Positions 46,059 to 56,759 of a stretch of DNA of 64,000 nt are shown in pieces. The DNA is from Myxococcus sp. CA023 (GTDB taxonomy: Bacteria > Myxococcota > Myxococcia > Myxococcales > Myxococcaceae). Positions within the stretch are counted from its first letter, which is position 1. Each line of letters begins with the position of its first letter. A program made the translations under genes and the position numbers. The stretch is from contig NZ_JAAEAH010000015.1 of NCBI RefSeq assembly GCF_010998615.1, positions 52,568-116,567 of the forward strand. The letters are read 5' to 3'. The notes beneath the pieces are model-generated. The model saw only the letters and a list, made by a program, of their open reading frames with translations, was not told the origin of the DNA and searched no databases.

Positions 46059-47468
46059 ATGTTCCGTCAGTCGTTACTCTGGACCTCGTGTCTGGCCCTG
46101 CTTGCCGGCCCCGTGGCCTGTGCGCAGACGCAGGGCGGCAAGCCGGTGGCGAAGTCCGCCGTGTCCGCCGCGCCCAAGCTCGGCGCCGGCATCGAGTCCC
46201 GCACCCTCAAGAACGGGCTCAAGGTCATCGTCTGGCCCGACCACGACATTCCCAATGTCGTCCTCTACAACTGGTTCCGCGTCGGCAGCCGGAACGAGTA
46301 CCCCGGCATCACCGGCCTGTCCCACTTCTTCGAGCACATGATGTTCAACGGCGCGAAGAAGTACGGCCCCGGTGAGTTCGACCGCGTCATGGAGGCCAAC
46401 GGAGGCGCCAACAACGCCTTCACCTCCGAGGACGTCACCGTCTACATGGACTGGTTCCCGCGCTCCGCGCTCGACGTCATCTTCGACCTCGAGGCCGACC
46501 GGCTCCAGCACCTGGCCATCGACCCCAAGGTCACCGAGTCCGAGCGCGGCGTCGTGTACTCGGAGCGCCGCTCCGCCATCGACAACGACAACATGGGCGC
46601 CCTGATGGAGCAGGTGCAGGCCACCGCCTTCGTGGCGCACCCGTACCAGTTCCCCGTCATCGGGTGGCCGTCCGACATCGAGTCGTGGCGCATCGAGGAC
46701 CTCCAGCGCTACTACAAGACGTACTACGCGCCCAACAACGCCACGCTCATCTTCACCGGCGCCGTGACGCCCGCGGAAATCTTCGCGCTCGCGGAGAAGT
46801 ATCTGGAGCCCATCCCCTCCCAGCCCGCGCCGGAGCCCGTCCGCACCAAGGAGCCCGAGCAGCAGGGAGAGCGCCGCATCGTCGTGAAGAAGCAGGCCCA
46901 GGCCCCGCTCATCCAGCTGGCCTACCACGGCATCTCCGGCAAGGACGCGGACGTGGAGGCGCTCACGCTGCTCCTGAGCATCCTCACCAACGGCGACTCC
47001 TCGCGGCTGCACCGCCGCCTCGTCGAGGAGGAGCGCGCCGCCCTCCGCGTCAACACCCACTTCAGCCCGGGCTTCGACCCATCGCTCGTCTGGGTCTACG
47101 CGGATTTGCCGCCCGGTGCTGACGTCGCCAAGGTGGAAGGCCTGCTCACCGAGGAGCTGGCCCGCGTCGTCAAGGACGGCGTCAGCGACGCCGAGCTCAA
47201 GAAGGCGCGCAACATCACCCTGTCCCAGTTCTGGCGCAGCCTGGAGACCAACAACGGCCGAGGCCGCGCGCTGGGCGCCGCGGAGACGTTCCGCGGTGAC
47301 TACCGCCAGCTCTTCGACGCGCCCGACCGCTATGAGCGCGTGACGCGTGACGACGTCCGCAAGGTCGCCGCGCGCATCTTCAACTCGCAGCGCCGCACCG
47401 TTGGCTGGCTCGTGCCCGCTGACGCGCAGGCCGCCACCCCCGACTCCCGCAAGGAGGCCTCGCGATGA
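46059..47468 (+). CDS. M16 zinc protease, catalytic subunit (lipoprotein)
   Basis: 469 residues. Signal peptide ends in GPVAC (Cys21). The pitrilysin inverted zinc motif HFFEH is at 89-93, with the downstream Glu in [12 protein letters not shown]. Two M16 domains fit the length. Family members degrade peptides in the periplasm. The ATG at 46059 was chosen because it opens the signal peptide. It overlaps the next gene by ATGA, forming a typical active/inactive pair as in mitochondrial processing peptidases and bacterial M16 pairs. Confidence 0.92.
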   Translation: MFRQSLLWTSCLALLAGPVACAQTQGGKPVAKSAVSAAPKLGAGIESRTLKNGLKVIVWPDHDIPNVVLYNWFRVGSRNEYPGITGLSHFFEHMMFNGAKKYGPGEFDRVMEANGGANNAFTSEDVTVYMDWFPRSALDVIFDLEADRLQHLAIDPKVTESERGVVYSERRSAIDNDNMGALMEQVQATAFVAHPYQFPVIGWPSDIESWRIEDLQRYYKTYYAPNNATLIFTGAVTPAEIFALAEKYLEPIPSQPAPEPVRTKEPEQQGERRIVVKKQAQAPLIQLAYHGISGKDADVEALTLLLSILTNGDSSRLHRRLVEEERAALRVNTHFSPGFDPSLVWVYADLPPGADVAKVEGLLTEELARVVKDGVSDAELKKARNITLSQFWRSLETNNGRGRALGAAETFRGDYRQLFDAPDRYERVTRDDVRKVAARIFNSQRRTVGWLVPADAQAATPDSRKEASR

Positions 47469-48925
47469 GCGCCCCCCTCACCTGGAAGGCCGCGTTCACC
47501 ACGCTGCTGCTGTCCTCCGTCCCCGCCGCGGCCCAGGGCTCCGCCGCTGCTCCGAAGGCCGCCAAGGCGGCTCCGGCGCAGCAAGGCGTGACGCTCCCCA
47601 AGGCCACCACCGTCACGCTGAAGAACGGCGCGCAGCTCCTGCTCGTGGAGCGCAAGGAGCTGCCGCTCGTCTCGTTCAGCGCGTGGGTGCGCGGCGGCGC
47701 CCTGGGCGACCCCCCTGGCAAGGAAGGCCTGGCCGCGCTCACCGGCGAGCTGTTGCAGAAGGGCGCCGGCGGCCGTGACGCGCGCCAGTTCGCCGAGGCC
47801 GTGGACGGCGTGGGTGGCGAGCTTCAGGTGGCCGCCAACCTGGAGGCCCTGGTCATCAGCGGCCAGTTCATGTCGCGCGACACCGGGCTGATGGTGGAGC
47901 TGCTCACCGACATGCTCACGCGCCCGCGCTTCGACGCGAATGAGCTGGAGAAGGTCCGCGCGCGCAAGGCCTCTGAGATCGCCGCCGCGAAGGATGGCGA
48001 CCCGCGCGTGCTGATTGGCGCGTACTTCCAGGCCTTCCACTTCGCCGGGCACCCGTATGGCACGCCTGTCAACGGCAGCGAGGCGTCACTGCCCGGCCTG
48101 TCCCGCGAGGACGTGCTCGCGTACGCGAAGAACCACCTGGGCGCGGACCGGCTCATCCTGTCCGTGGTGGGTGACTTCGACGCGAAGGCGCTCGCGAAGA
48201 AGCTGGAGTCCTCGCTCGGCGGCTGGGCGCGCGCCGCCACGCCCGCGCCCACCGTGACCGCCACCGCCGCCTCCAAGGGCCGGCGCGTGCTGCTGGTGGA
48301 CAAGCCGGACGCCACCCAGACGTACTTCTGGATTGGCAACACCGGTATCGCCCGCGATGACCCAGACCGGGCCTCGGTACGGGTCGCGGAGACGGTGTTC
48401 GGTGGACGCTTCACCTCGCTGCTCAACACGGAGCTGCGCGTGAAGTCCGGCCTCAGCTACGGCGCCAACTCCGTGTTCATCCGCCACACGCGTCCGGGGC
48501 CCGTCATCATCGCCTCGTACACGAAGACGGAGTCCACCGGCCGCGCCATCGACCTGGCGCTGGAGACGCTCGCCGGCTACCGGAAGGCCGGCATGGATGA
48601 CGCCATGCTCGCCTCCGCGAAGTCGTATGTGCTGGGGCAGTTCCCGCCCACGCTGGAGACCGGGACGCAGGTGGCGGGCAAGCTGTCGGAGCTGGCTTTC
48701 TACGGCCTGGATGCCAGCGACGTGGACGGCTTCGCCAACGCCGTCTCCGCCACGACGCGCGAGGGCGTGCACGGCATCATCCAGCGCAAGCTCCCCGCGC
48801 CGGAGGACCTCACCTTCGTCCTCATCGGCAAGGCGTCGGACATCCGTGAGGCGGCTCGCAAGTACGGCATCGTCACGGAGATGAAGATTTCCGACAAGCA
48901 CTTCGCGCCGTCCGCGAAGCGCTGA
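47465..48925 (+). CDS. M16 protease-like partner without the zinc motif
   Basis: 486 residues with a signal peptide ([15 protein letters not shown]). The M16 fold is clear: [22 protein letters not shown] at the start and GEKFTxR-like [24 protein letters not shown] in the second half. Where HxxEH should be, the protein reads [13 protein letters not shown], so it cannot bind zinc and is probably the structural partner of the upstream subunit. A hairpin follows the stop. Confidence 0.92.
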   Translation: MSAPLTWKAAFTTLLLSSVPAAAQGSAAAPKAAKAAPAQQGVTLPKATTVTLKNGAQLLLVERKELPLVSFSAWVRGGALGDPPGKEGLAALTGELLQKGAGGRDARQFAEAVDGVGGELQVAANLEALVISGQFMSRDTGLMVELLTDMLTRPRFDANELEKVRARKASEIAAAKDGDPRVLIGAYFQAFHFAGHPYGTPVNGSEASLPGLSREDVLAYAKNHLGADRLILSVVGDFDAKALAKKLESSLGGWARAATPAPTVTATAASKGRRVLLVDKPDATQTYFWIGNTGIARDDPDRASVRVAETVFGGRFTSLLNTELRVKSGLSYGANSVFIRHTRPGPVIIASYTKTESTGRAIDLALETLAGYRKAGMDDAMLASAKSYVLGQFPPTLETGTQVAGKLSELAFYGLDASDVDGFANAVSATTREGVHGIIQRKLPAPEDLTFVLIGKASDIREAARKYGIVTEMKISDKHFAPSAKR

Positions 48926-48935
48926 GACTCGCCAC

Positions 48936-48972
48936 GCACCGCCGGACCTGGAGGTTGTCGGGCCGGCGGTGC
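48936..48972 (+). terminator. Stem-loop after the M16 pair
   Basis: GCACCGCCGG (48936-48945) and CCGGCGGTGC (48963-48972) form a perfect 10-bp stem with a 17-base loop, 11 bases after the stop. The loop is long for an intrinsic terminator. Confidence 0.4.
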
Positions 48973-49081
48973 CTTCGGGGCGGAATCCTCCGTCCCCAAC
49001 GCAGCCCGTCTGGCCGCCCAGCAGGAGATGTCAGAGGCCCTCGGTAGGGTGCTCGGCGCTTCATCCTCAATGGGGGTCATA

Positions 49082-50698
49082 ATGCGTTTGCGTCACTGGT
49101 CGCTGCTGCTGGTGCCCACCTGTGCTGCCTGGCTTGGCTGTGCGGGTGGCGAACCGGGTTCCGCTTCGGACTTCGGCGACGGACAGTCGCCCGTGAGTAC
49201 GGACCGTCCCTCGGGCGACGGAACGGGCACGGACGAGCCGCGGTCCGACGTCAGTGAGCCCGGTGATTCCGACGACGTGGTGTTGGTGACGCAGACCACG
49301 CGCTTCCACACGGCAGTGGGGGTCGCGGAGCGCCAGGAAGACCTCTCCGCGAATCCTCCTGAAATCTACGTTCCCTCCGGGAACACGTTCAGCGTCGTGT
49401 CGGGCTCGGCGTCTCCGGAAGGTTGGCGCTTCACGGGCATCCCGTCCGGTGCGTACTACCTGCGAACGGGCAACAGCTTCGTCGTCACGTCCGCGCGCGC
49501 GGTCGACATTGGCAGCAACCGGCTGGGCCGTCCCGATACGGTCTTCAGTGATTGGTATGGGTCGCCCGTCCAGGTGAACCTCGTCAACCTGGCGCCATGG
49601 GTGCCCTACGGAGGCGTGACGCAGCCGGGCTCGAGCCTGCAGGTCGCGTCCGCACAGGTGGACCTCTATGGCGGCGTGAATGTCTTCGAAGAGGTGCTTG
49701 AAGGACAGACGCACCTGCTCAGCAACAACGCGGAGATGTGGGTGAGCAGCGGCTATTCGCTGCCTGTCTTCGAGGCGGACCGGGGAGACCGTCTGTACGT
49801 GAGCCAGCACGGCCAGATGGACGCTGGGACGCTGCCGGACGGGACCCCGCTGGCATATTCGGCCCTGGTGCGCAGCGTGGAGATGGGGGCGTTCGACTTC
49901 GTCCCGGATGGCATCACCCCCATGCCGTTGACGGGCGTCATGCGCTCCGTGCCGATGACGGAGTTCCCCATCGAGTGGCGCCTGCCGGACTTCACCCGGT
50001 ACGTACACGCGGTGCACCCGCTCGCCACGGCCAACTACCCCTCCTTCTTCGTCATGCCCGCGGCCCACGGCCTGAGCGACGGCTGGGTGGGGTACTCGGG
50101 GGAGGCGCTCTCCCTGACGTTTCCGCGGGGCACTTCGTTCAACTTCACCCGGCGCTTGTCGTACGGCAACCCGTTCCCATCCTCGTGGGAGATGGTGGGC
50201 GGAGCGCAGTACTCATTCCGCGTCCAAGCGGAGGTGCCGGGGGGCTCCGGGCTCCGGGTCTACCTGTCCGGCAACATGTATACCTACGAGCGACTGGATA
50301 GCCTCGTCGCAGGACCCATCCTGCCGCGCGTGTCTCCGCCTCGTGAGCTGACCATTGACGGTCTGCCCGCCAGTGATTCCCGTGAGGTGGGCTCCGCGAG
50401 TCCCGTCATCGCGTGGCTGCCTCCTACGGTGGGGTCACCCGCCGCCTACCGGGTTGCCATCTACCGGTTCCGGGAGGACTTCCGTACCACGGTGCTGCAT
50501 GGCAGCGTGAGCGTGCCCGGCTCGGTCACCCAGGTGCGGCTGCCGCCCGGGACGCTGGCGCCAGAGGGCATCTACTACCTGCGTGTCTCGGCCGTGGATG
50601 CTCCGTACTACGAGATGGAGCGCTTCCCGTTCAGCACCATGGACCGGTTGCCCCAGGCGCGCGCGGACACTCTCAGCTCGTTCTTCACCACGCCGTGA
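49082..50698 (+). CDS. Large lipoprotein, unknown function
   Basis: 538 residues from the ATG at 49082, which begins a signal peptide ending in AWLGC (Cys20). The mature part is rich in beta strands and in Ser, Gly, Tyr and Pro. Near the C-terminus (about 420-520) a fibronectin-III-like stretch appears (SPVIAWLPPTVGSPAAYRVAIYRF, RLPPGTLAPEGIYYLRVSAV). No enzyme motifs. Likely a surface-exposed binding protein. It stands alone, convergent with the DUF1615 gene. Confidence 0.8.
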   Translation: MRLRHWSLLLVPTCAAWLGCAGGEPGSASDFGDGQSPVSTDRPSGDGTGTDEPRSDVSEPGDSDDVVLVTQTTRFHTAVGVAERQEDLSANPPEIYVPSGNTFSVVSGSASPEGWRFTGIPSGAYYLRTGNSFVVTSARAVDIGSNRLGRPDTVFSDWYGSPVQVNLVNLAPWVPYGGVTQPGSSLQVASAQVDLYGGVNVFEEVLEGQTHLLSNNAEMWVSSGYSLPVFEADRGDRLYVSQHGQMDAGTLPDGTPLAYSALVRSVEMGAFDFVPDGITPMPLTGVMRSVPMTEFPIEWRLPDFTRYVHAVHPLATANYPSFFVMPAAHGLSDGWVGYSGEALSLTFPRGTSFNFTRRLSYGNPFPSSWEMVGGAQYSFRVQAEVPGGSGLRVYLSGNMYTYERLDSLVAGPILPRVSPPRELTIDGLPASDSREVGSASPVIAWLPPTVGSPAAYRVAIYRFREDFRTTVLHGSVSVPGSVTQVRLPPGTLAPEGIYYLRVSAVDAPYYEMERFPFSTMDRLPQARADTLSSFFTTP

Positions 50699-50724
50699 GG
50701 CGTGGTCGCTGAACCCGGGGCCCG

Positions 50725-52083
50725 CTACTTCGCCGTCAGCGCGCGGTAGCGGGTCATGCACTTCTGGAAGCGCTGGTCCACCGAGCGCGCGAACCACGCG
50801 GTGGTCAGCTCCCGCTTCAGCTTCGGGCTCTGGAGCGTCACCCGGGGAAGCTGGGCGTAGGACGGCGATTCGCCCGTTTCCCGCTGGTAGACACGTTTCA
50901 CCGCGCGGAACGTGTCGGTGGATTCGAAGTCCGGCTCCTTCTCCTGGCGCACGTCGCGGCGCACCTGACGCTCGCTGAGCTCCTCGGGGGCGAAGCGCTG
51001 ACGGAAGGCGAGCAGCGCCAGCAGCGACTTGCTGTCCTCGCTGCGCGGCTGCCCCTGCTTGTCGTAGAGCTGGAGGTCTCCGTCGGGCGCCAGGGGGTGG
51101 CCGGTGAGACGGCTCACCTGCGACTGGAGCGCGGCGTTGCGTGAGGCATAGACGCCCGCGTTGTAGTCCGCGAAGCGGAAGAGGGGCTCGGGGTAGGCGG
51201 CCTCGTAACCCAGCAGTCGCGCGGTGCCGTAACGCACGCCGCCCGCGCGGGTGTACATCGACTCGCGCACCTCGGCCGGGTCCGCGTCCTCGCCCGCCTT
51301 CTGCATCGCGTAGCGCACGCTCACCTGCATGGAGCCGGCGGTGGTGACGGGGTTGAACTCGTTCAGGTTCCCCGATGCGAAGACGCCGCTGGCGAAGTCC
51401 ACGACCTTGAAGGCGCTTGGGAATTCGTTCTCGTAATACGCGAGCATGTCGCGGAAGAGCCGGTCCAGGTCGCGCTCGGTGCGCAGCGCGCGCAGCCGTT
51501 CGTCGAACGTCTTCTTGCTGCCCTTCGCCCGGCCTTCCAGCACCGACGCCAGGACCTTGCGGCCCAGGGGGCCCAGCTTGTTCGCGTGCTCCTCCAGGCG
51601 CGTGCGGACCATCTTCGGAAGCCCCGCGACAGCCGGGTCGACCTTGTAGCCGGACTCCTGTTCGATGACGGCCAGCACCGAGCACACCGCGGGCGGTGAC
51701 GGGGCAATCTCCTCCACCTCCAGCGCGGCCAGCACGTCGCGCGCCCAACCCTCGCGGTCCTGGAGCTGCGGCGGCATCAGCTTCGCGACCTGTGACGCGG
51801 AGAGCCGGGGCGGTGGTGGAATGGACGGCTGGGCCGAGCCCGCTCCGCGCGTCGCGCATGCGGTCATTGAACCCAGTGCCACCAGCATGCCCAGCCAGGC
51901 GCGGCCACGGTGTGGGGACCCCGCCGGGGGCGGTCGCACATCGGTTGTCTCGTGGGCACCGGGGCCCGAGTCGCGGAGGGGCGCCTGCGTCCAGGTGGGC
52001 TTCGCAGTGGGTGTCACCCACAGGCCGCGCCACGCACGGTGCCAGCCGGACGTGTGGGACCGCGGTGGAATGGGCTCCTGCAT
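50725..52083 (-). CDS. DUF1615 lipoprotein (lysozyme-like fold)
   Basis: About 452 residues from the ATG at 52083, which has GGAGG eight bases upstream. The hydrophobic LGMLVALGSMTAC lies some 65 residues in, so the true start may be further down. The DUF1615 core is evident: SVLAVIEQESGYKVDPAVAGLP resembles the catalytic Glu-Ser of lytic transglycosylases, and FADYNAGVYASRNAALQ is the second conserved block. This suggests peptidoglycan cleavage at the outer membrane, which is inferred. It is convergent with the upstream lipoprotein gene. Confidence 0.82.
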   Translation of the reverse strand: MQEPIPPRSHTSGWHRAWRGLWVTPTAKPTWTQAPLRDSGPGAHETTDVRPPPAGSPHRGRAWLGMLVALGSMTACATRGAGSAQPSIPPPPRLSASQVAKLMPPQLQDREGWARDVLAALEVEEIAPSPPAVCSVLAVIEQESGYKVDPAVAGLPKMVRTRLEEHANKLGPLGRKVLASVLEGRAKGSKKTFDERLRALRTERDLDRLFRDMLAYYENEFPSAFKVVDFASGVFASGNLNEFNPVTTAGSMQVSVRYAMQKAGEDADPAEVRESMYTRAGGVRYGTARLLGYEAAYPEPLFRFADYNAGVYASRNAALQSQVSRLTGHPLAPDGDLQLYDKQGQPRSEDSKSLLALLAFRQRFAPEELSERQVRRDVRQEKEPDFESTDTFRAVKRVYQRETGESPSYAQLPRVTLQSPKLKRELTTAWFARSVDQRFQKCMTRYRALTAK

Positions 52084-52210
52084 GCGCTCGCCTCCGAGGC
52101 TTGGGCCCCGATATCTCAGGAGGCGCGCGGCGCTGGCGAAAGCCATGGGCCCTTGCGCTTGCCCGGAGTGCGGACGAGCGAACGGGCTTCAGGCAGTGAT
52201 GACGCCGGGC

Positions 52211-52234
52211 AGGGCCTCCCTGTTGGCAGGCCCT
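52211..52234 (-). terminator. Possible terminator of the downstream lipoprotein
   Basis: AGGGCCT (52211-52217) and AGGCCCT (52228-52234) form a 7-bp stem with a 10-base loop, 20 bases beyond the stop of the gene on the minus strand. No T-run. Confidence 0.35.
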
Positions 52235-52253
52235 ACCACGGGGCGGGCTTGCC

Positions 52254-52976
52254 TCAGCGGCGGATCTGCACGTCGCGCGCGATGGTGCGGCCACCCATGA
52301 GGACGAACTGCGCACGCACCGGCGTGCCTTCCCGCAGCTGACGCAGCGGCACCTTCCGCCCCTGCCGCAAGCCAAGGCTGCGCTGGTCCAGCTCCAACTC
52401 GTAGACGCTGCCCTCCCGGTCCTTCACGATGAGGGTGTTCTGCTTCACCTGCGTGACGCGCCCGTTCACGGAGCTGGAGGCGATGATGACGTCCTCCAGG
52501 GGCGCATTGCCTGAGCCTCCCTGGCCCGTCTCCACCGTCGCGTCCTGCGCCGCGCGCGCCGCGCCCAGGTACCAGTCCTCATCCTCCCGGGCCTGGACCG
52601 CCTCGGAGCCAATCATCACCCGGCTCGCGGTCGCCTGCTGCTGCGTCCGTGGCGCGGAGGACTCCGCCACCGGAGCCGGTGCGCGCACGGGTGCGCCCTC
52701 CAGCGGAGCCACGGACGTGTCGCTCAGGGTCGTAGGCGCTCGCGCCGGAGTGTTCATCCGGGGCGCCCGTTCCTGCACCGCCATCGCGGGCTGGAGCGCC
52801 GCGGGCTCCGTCGAACTGTTCACCGCCATCGCGGGCTCGCGTTCAATGGCCCTGGCCGTCATCTCCGCTTTCACGCCGCTGGGTGTGACCGCCGCCGCCC
52901 GAGGCTCCCGCTCACGGCAGCCCGTCGTCAACGCGAAGAGTCCCAGCAACCCCACCCACGCCCATCCTCTTCCCAT
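52254..52976 (-). CDS. Lipoprotein with C-terminal beta-barrel domain
   Basis: 240 residues from the ATG at 52976, chosen for its GAGGGGAACAGG ribosome site; the frame is open upstream. Signal peptide ends in FALTTGC (Cys20). The first half is a low-complexity Ala/Pro/Arg linker. The last 90 residues are strand-rich (SSSVNGRVTQVKQNTLIVKD, RTIARDVQIRR) and may form a small OB-like barrel. I recognise no family. Upstream on the same strand, 116 bases away, is the Cys-rich gene. Confidence 0.7.
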   Translation of the reverse strand: MGRGWAWVGLLGLFALTTGCREREPRAAAVTPSGVKAEMTARAIEREPAMAVNSSTEPAALQPAMAVQERAPRMNTPARAPTTLSDTSVAPLEGAPVRAPAPVAESSAPRTQQQATASRVMIGSEAVQAREDEDWYLGAARAAQDATVETGQGGSGNAPLEDVIIASSSVNGRVTQVKQNTLIVKDREGSVYELELDQRSLGLRQGRKVPLRQLREGTPVRAQFVLMGGRTIARDVQIRR

Positions 52977-53092
52977 CCTGTTCCCCTCGAGTTCCCACGC
53001 GTTCCGTTTCGCGGCTTCCATTGCAAGCTGTGTGCGCCGGCCCCTCGGTGGGAGCCGTGCGTTGGAAACCCGCGATGACGGTTGGACACTCG

Positions 53093-53911
53093 TCACGCCG
53101 CCAGCGCGCGGGCCACGGCCTTCACGTGCGAGCGCACCAGTTCGCGCGCGCCCATCAGCTCCGTGGCGTCCTTCGGCGCATAGCCCAGGCACAGCACCAC
53201 GTCGTCCTCCGGCGACGCGCGCACGCCCAGCTTCACGTAGTCCACGGTGCGCGGCACGGGCTCGCCATCGGCGTCCCGGTTGAAGCGGCCGAACACCGTG
53301 GCGTTCGTGCCCCGTCGCGGCGCCGTCTCCTTCAAGGCGAACATCCGCCGTATCGCGGCGAGCGCCTCCGGCTGCTCCACCAGCACTTCCGGACGCGCGG
53401 GCCCGCCCAGCTCCCACTCCAGCAGGCGCAGGCAGCCGCGGACGAACTCCACGTCGGTGATGACCAGCCCGTACAGGTACCAGTCCGCGCAGGCCACTTG
53501 CACCAGCCTCGCCTGGGCGTCCGTCAGCCAGCCGAACGAGGGGCAGGTGAACGTCTCACAGACGGATGAGCGGTACACACCGCAGTCCCGCAAGTCCGTG
53601 CCGCCCGTCACCAGCGGGTGGGCCAGGCAGCCCACCTGCTTGCGCTCGTTGTCCAGGAAGCCCAGCAGCGGACACACCCGCACGGCGGAGAACATGGGCT
53701 CGGCGCGCCGGGCCGCCAGCAACTCACGGGCGGCTTCGTGCCACGCCGAGGCTTCCCAGGGCACGCGGCGCAGCCGCTCCGTCTGCATGGAGAGCTGCTC
53801 CGCCACGGCCAGGCGGGAATGGTCCCGGAAGTTGTAGAGGCCGCAGCAGGCACCACACGACGCGCCTCCACCGGGCTGGCACAGGTGGAAAGAAACAGTC
53901 ACGCCTTGCAT
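53093..53911 (-). CDS. Cys-rich protein with N-terminal CxxCC cluster (YkgJ-like)
   Basis: 272 residues, ATG with GGAG eight bases upstream. N-terminal HLCQPGGGASCGACCGLYNF has Cys spacing like the YkgJ family metal site (CxxCC). More Cys follow at VCPLLGF, VGCLAHP, DCGVYRSSVCETFTCPSFGW and VACADW. The rest is a mixed alpha/beta domain (LVITDVEFVRGCLRLLEWEL). The Cys cluster could bind zinc or an iron-sulfur centre; no enzyme function is clear. It is cytoplasmic by composition and lies downstream of the acyl-CoA dehydrogenase on the same strand. Confidence 0.7.
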   Translation of the reverse strand: MQGVTVSFHLCQPGGGASCGACCGLYNFRDHSRLAVAEQLSMQTERLRRVPWEASAWHEAARELLAARRAEPMFSAVRVCPLLGFLDNERKQVGCLAHPLVTGGTDLRDCGVYRSSVCETFTCPSFGWLTDAQARLVQVACADWYLYGLVITDVEFVRGCLRLLEWELGGPARPEVLVEQPEALAAIRRMFALKETAPRRGTNATVFGRFNRDADGEPVPRTVDYVKLGVRASPEDDVVLCLGYAPKDATELMGARELVRSHVKAVARALAA

Positions 53912-53959
53912 CTTACGAGCTCCAACGATTCATGCAGGGGAATCGTCCGGGGCGTCGTC

Positions 53960-55768
<1,809 letters not shown>

Positions 55769-55789
55769 GCCCCGGTGTTAACAGGCGCG

Positions 55790-56263
55790 CTAGTAGGACG
55801 CGAAGGCAGACTCGAAATCGAGGTCGTCGTCCGGAGCGTCGTCCCGGATGTCGCGCACCGCGTCGGGCCGGGCGGCCCACTCCTCCGGTGGACTGTCGTC
55901 ACCCACCAGCGGCACGACGGACACGCCGAGCAGCGCCATGGTCAGGGCCGTCTCCATGGACTCCATCAGCGGCTCCTGGGAGCGGTGCCACCAGCGATGG
56001 TGCCCCCGCTTCCGCCGACGCAGCCGCTCCAGACAGGAAGGGCCCAGCACCTGGATGCCGGCGCCGCCCAATGCGGTGAGCGACAGTCCACAGGCCATGG
56101 AGGACACGCCATGCGGCCGTCCCCGATAGGGGCGCAGCGGTGCGTGTGTGTCCAGGGGACGAGACGTCGCCGGCGGGGCCGCCAGGGGACGCGCGGGTGC
56201 GCGCGTACCACCCCGCACGCGCCACGGCGCGGGACGGACTCGACGGAGAGATGGGCTCCACAT
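55790..56263 (-). CDS. Hypothetical acidic-tailed protein
   Basis: 157 residues from the ATG at 56263, the first with a GAGGAG site (about 12 bases upstream). N-terminus is basic and Pro-rich; a central hydrophobic-Cys stretch (SMACGLSLTALGGAGIQVLG) may be one membrane segment; the C-terminus is acidic (DIRDDAPDDDLDFESAFASY). No family recognised. It directly precedes the acyl-CoA dehydrogenase on the same strand. A real gene is likely but the start is uncertain. Confidence 0.5.
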   Translation of the reverse strand: MWSPSLRRVRPAPWRVRGGTRAPARPLAAPPATSRPLDTHAPLRPYRGRPHGVSSMACGLSLTALGGAGIQVLGPSCLERLRRRKRGHHRWWHRSQEPLMESMETALTMALLGVSVVPLVGDDSPPEEWAARPDAVRDIRDDAPDDDLDFESAFASY

Positions 56264-56759
56264 GGGGGTGTCACGCTCCTCACGCGGCCTATCCCTCTCA
56301 GGCGATATCCGCTTGCGGAAGGTGGTGTCCCTTCCCCGAACCCGCCATGTGGGAGTTGCTCGTTCCCTGGCCGGAGGGTGGCAGTGCGGAAAAGGCGAAG
56401 AGGGCTCGCCTGCCCGCCTGTCCTGGCTGAGTACCGCGCGCTGGCCTCTCATTGCGACGGCGGACGGACATGGGGTCCATGCTCCTCCTGAAGCCTTACC
56501 GTGAACCTCCCTGTCCCCGACCCGCGTCTGATGCCTTCGCATGAGAGGCGTCCGGGGGATGTATTTCATTGTGGGTGGTGTGTCTGTCTTATCTGTCCAG
56601 GTAATGACAGGCGACTGCGACCGGAGGGTGTTGACAGGGAGTCCACGGACCCGCCTCCCTGGCCGCCCGGCGTGGGACTCACCCTGTCGGGGGACTGTCG
56701 GCTGTTGAAAAGCCGCCTCCCGCCAGGAGGGTGTGGCCCGTGCGGGCTGTTAAGGTCGG
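56264..56759. other. Long intergenic region before the kinase cluster
   Basis: Almost 500 bases without a convincing gene. A TTGACA at 56631-56636 has no matching -10 at 16-18 bases. Short AT-richer patches occur near 56560-56610. I see no repeat or tRNA. Regulatory sites for the histidine-kinase operon may lie here but cannot be assigned. Confidence 0.5.

Noticed and set aside
56631..56660. TTGACA as a promoter of the histidine kinase
   Set aside because: No -10-like sequence lies at 16-18 bases downstream.
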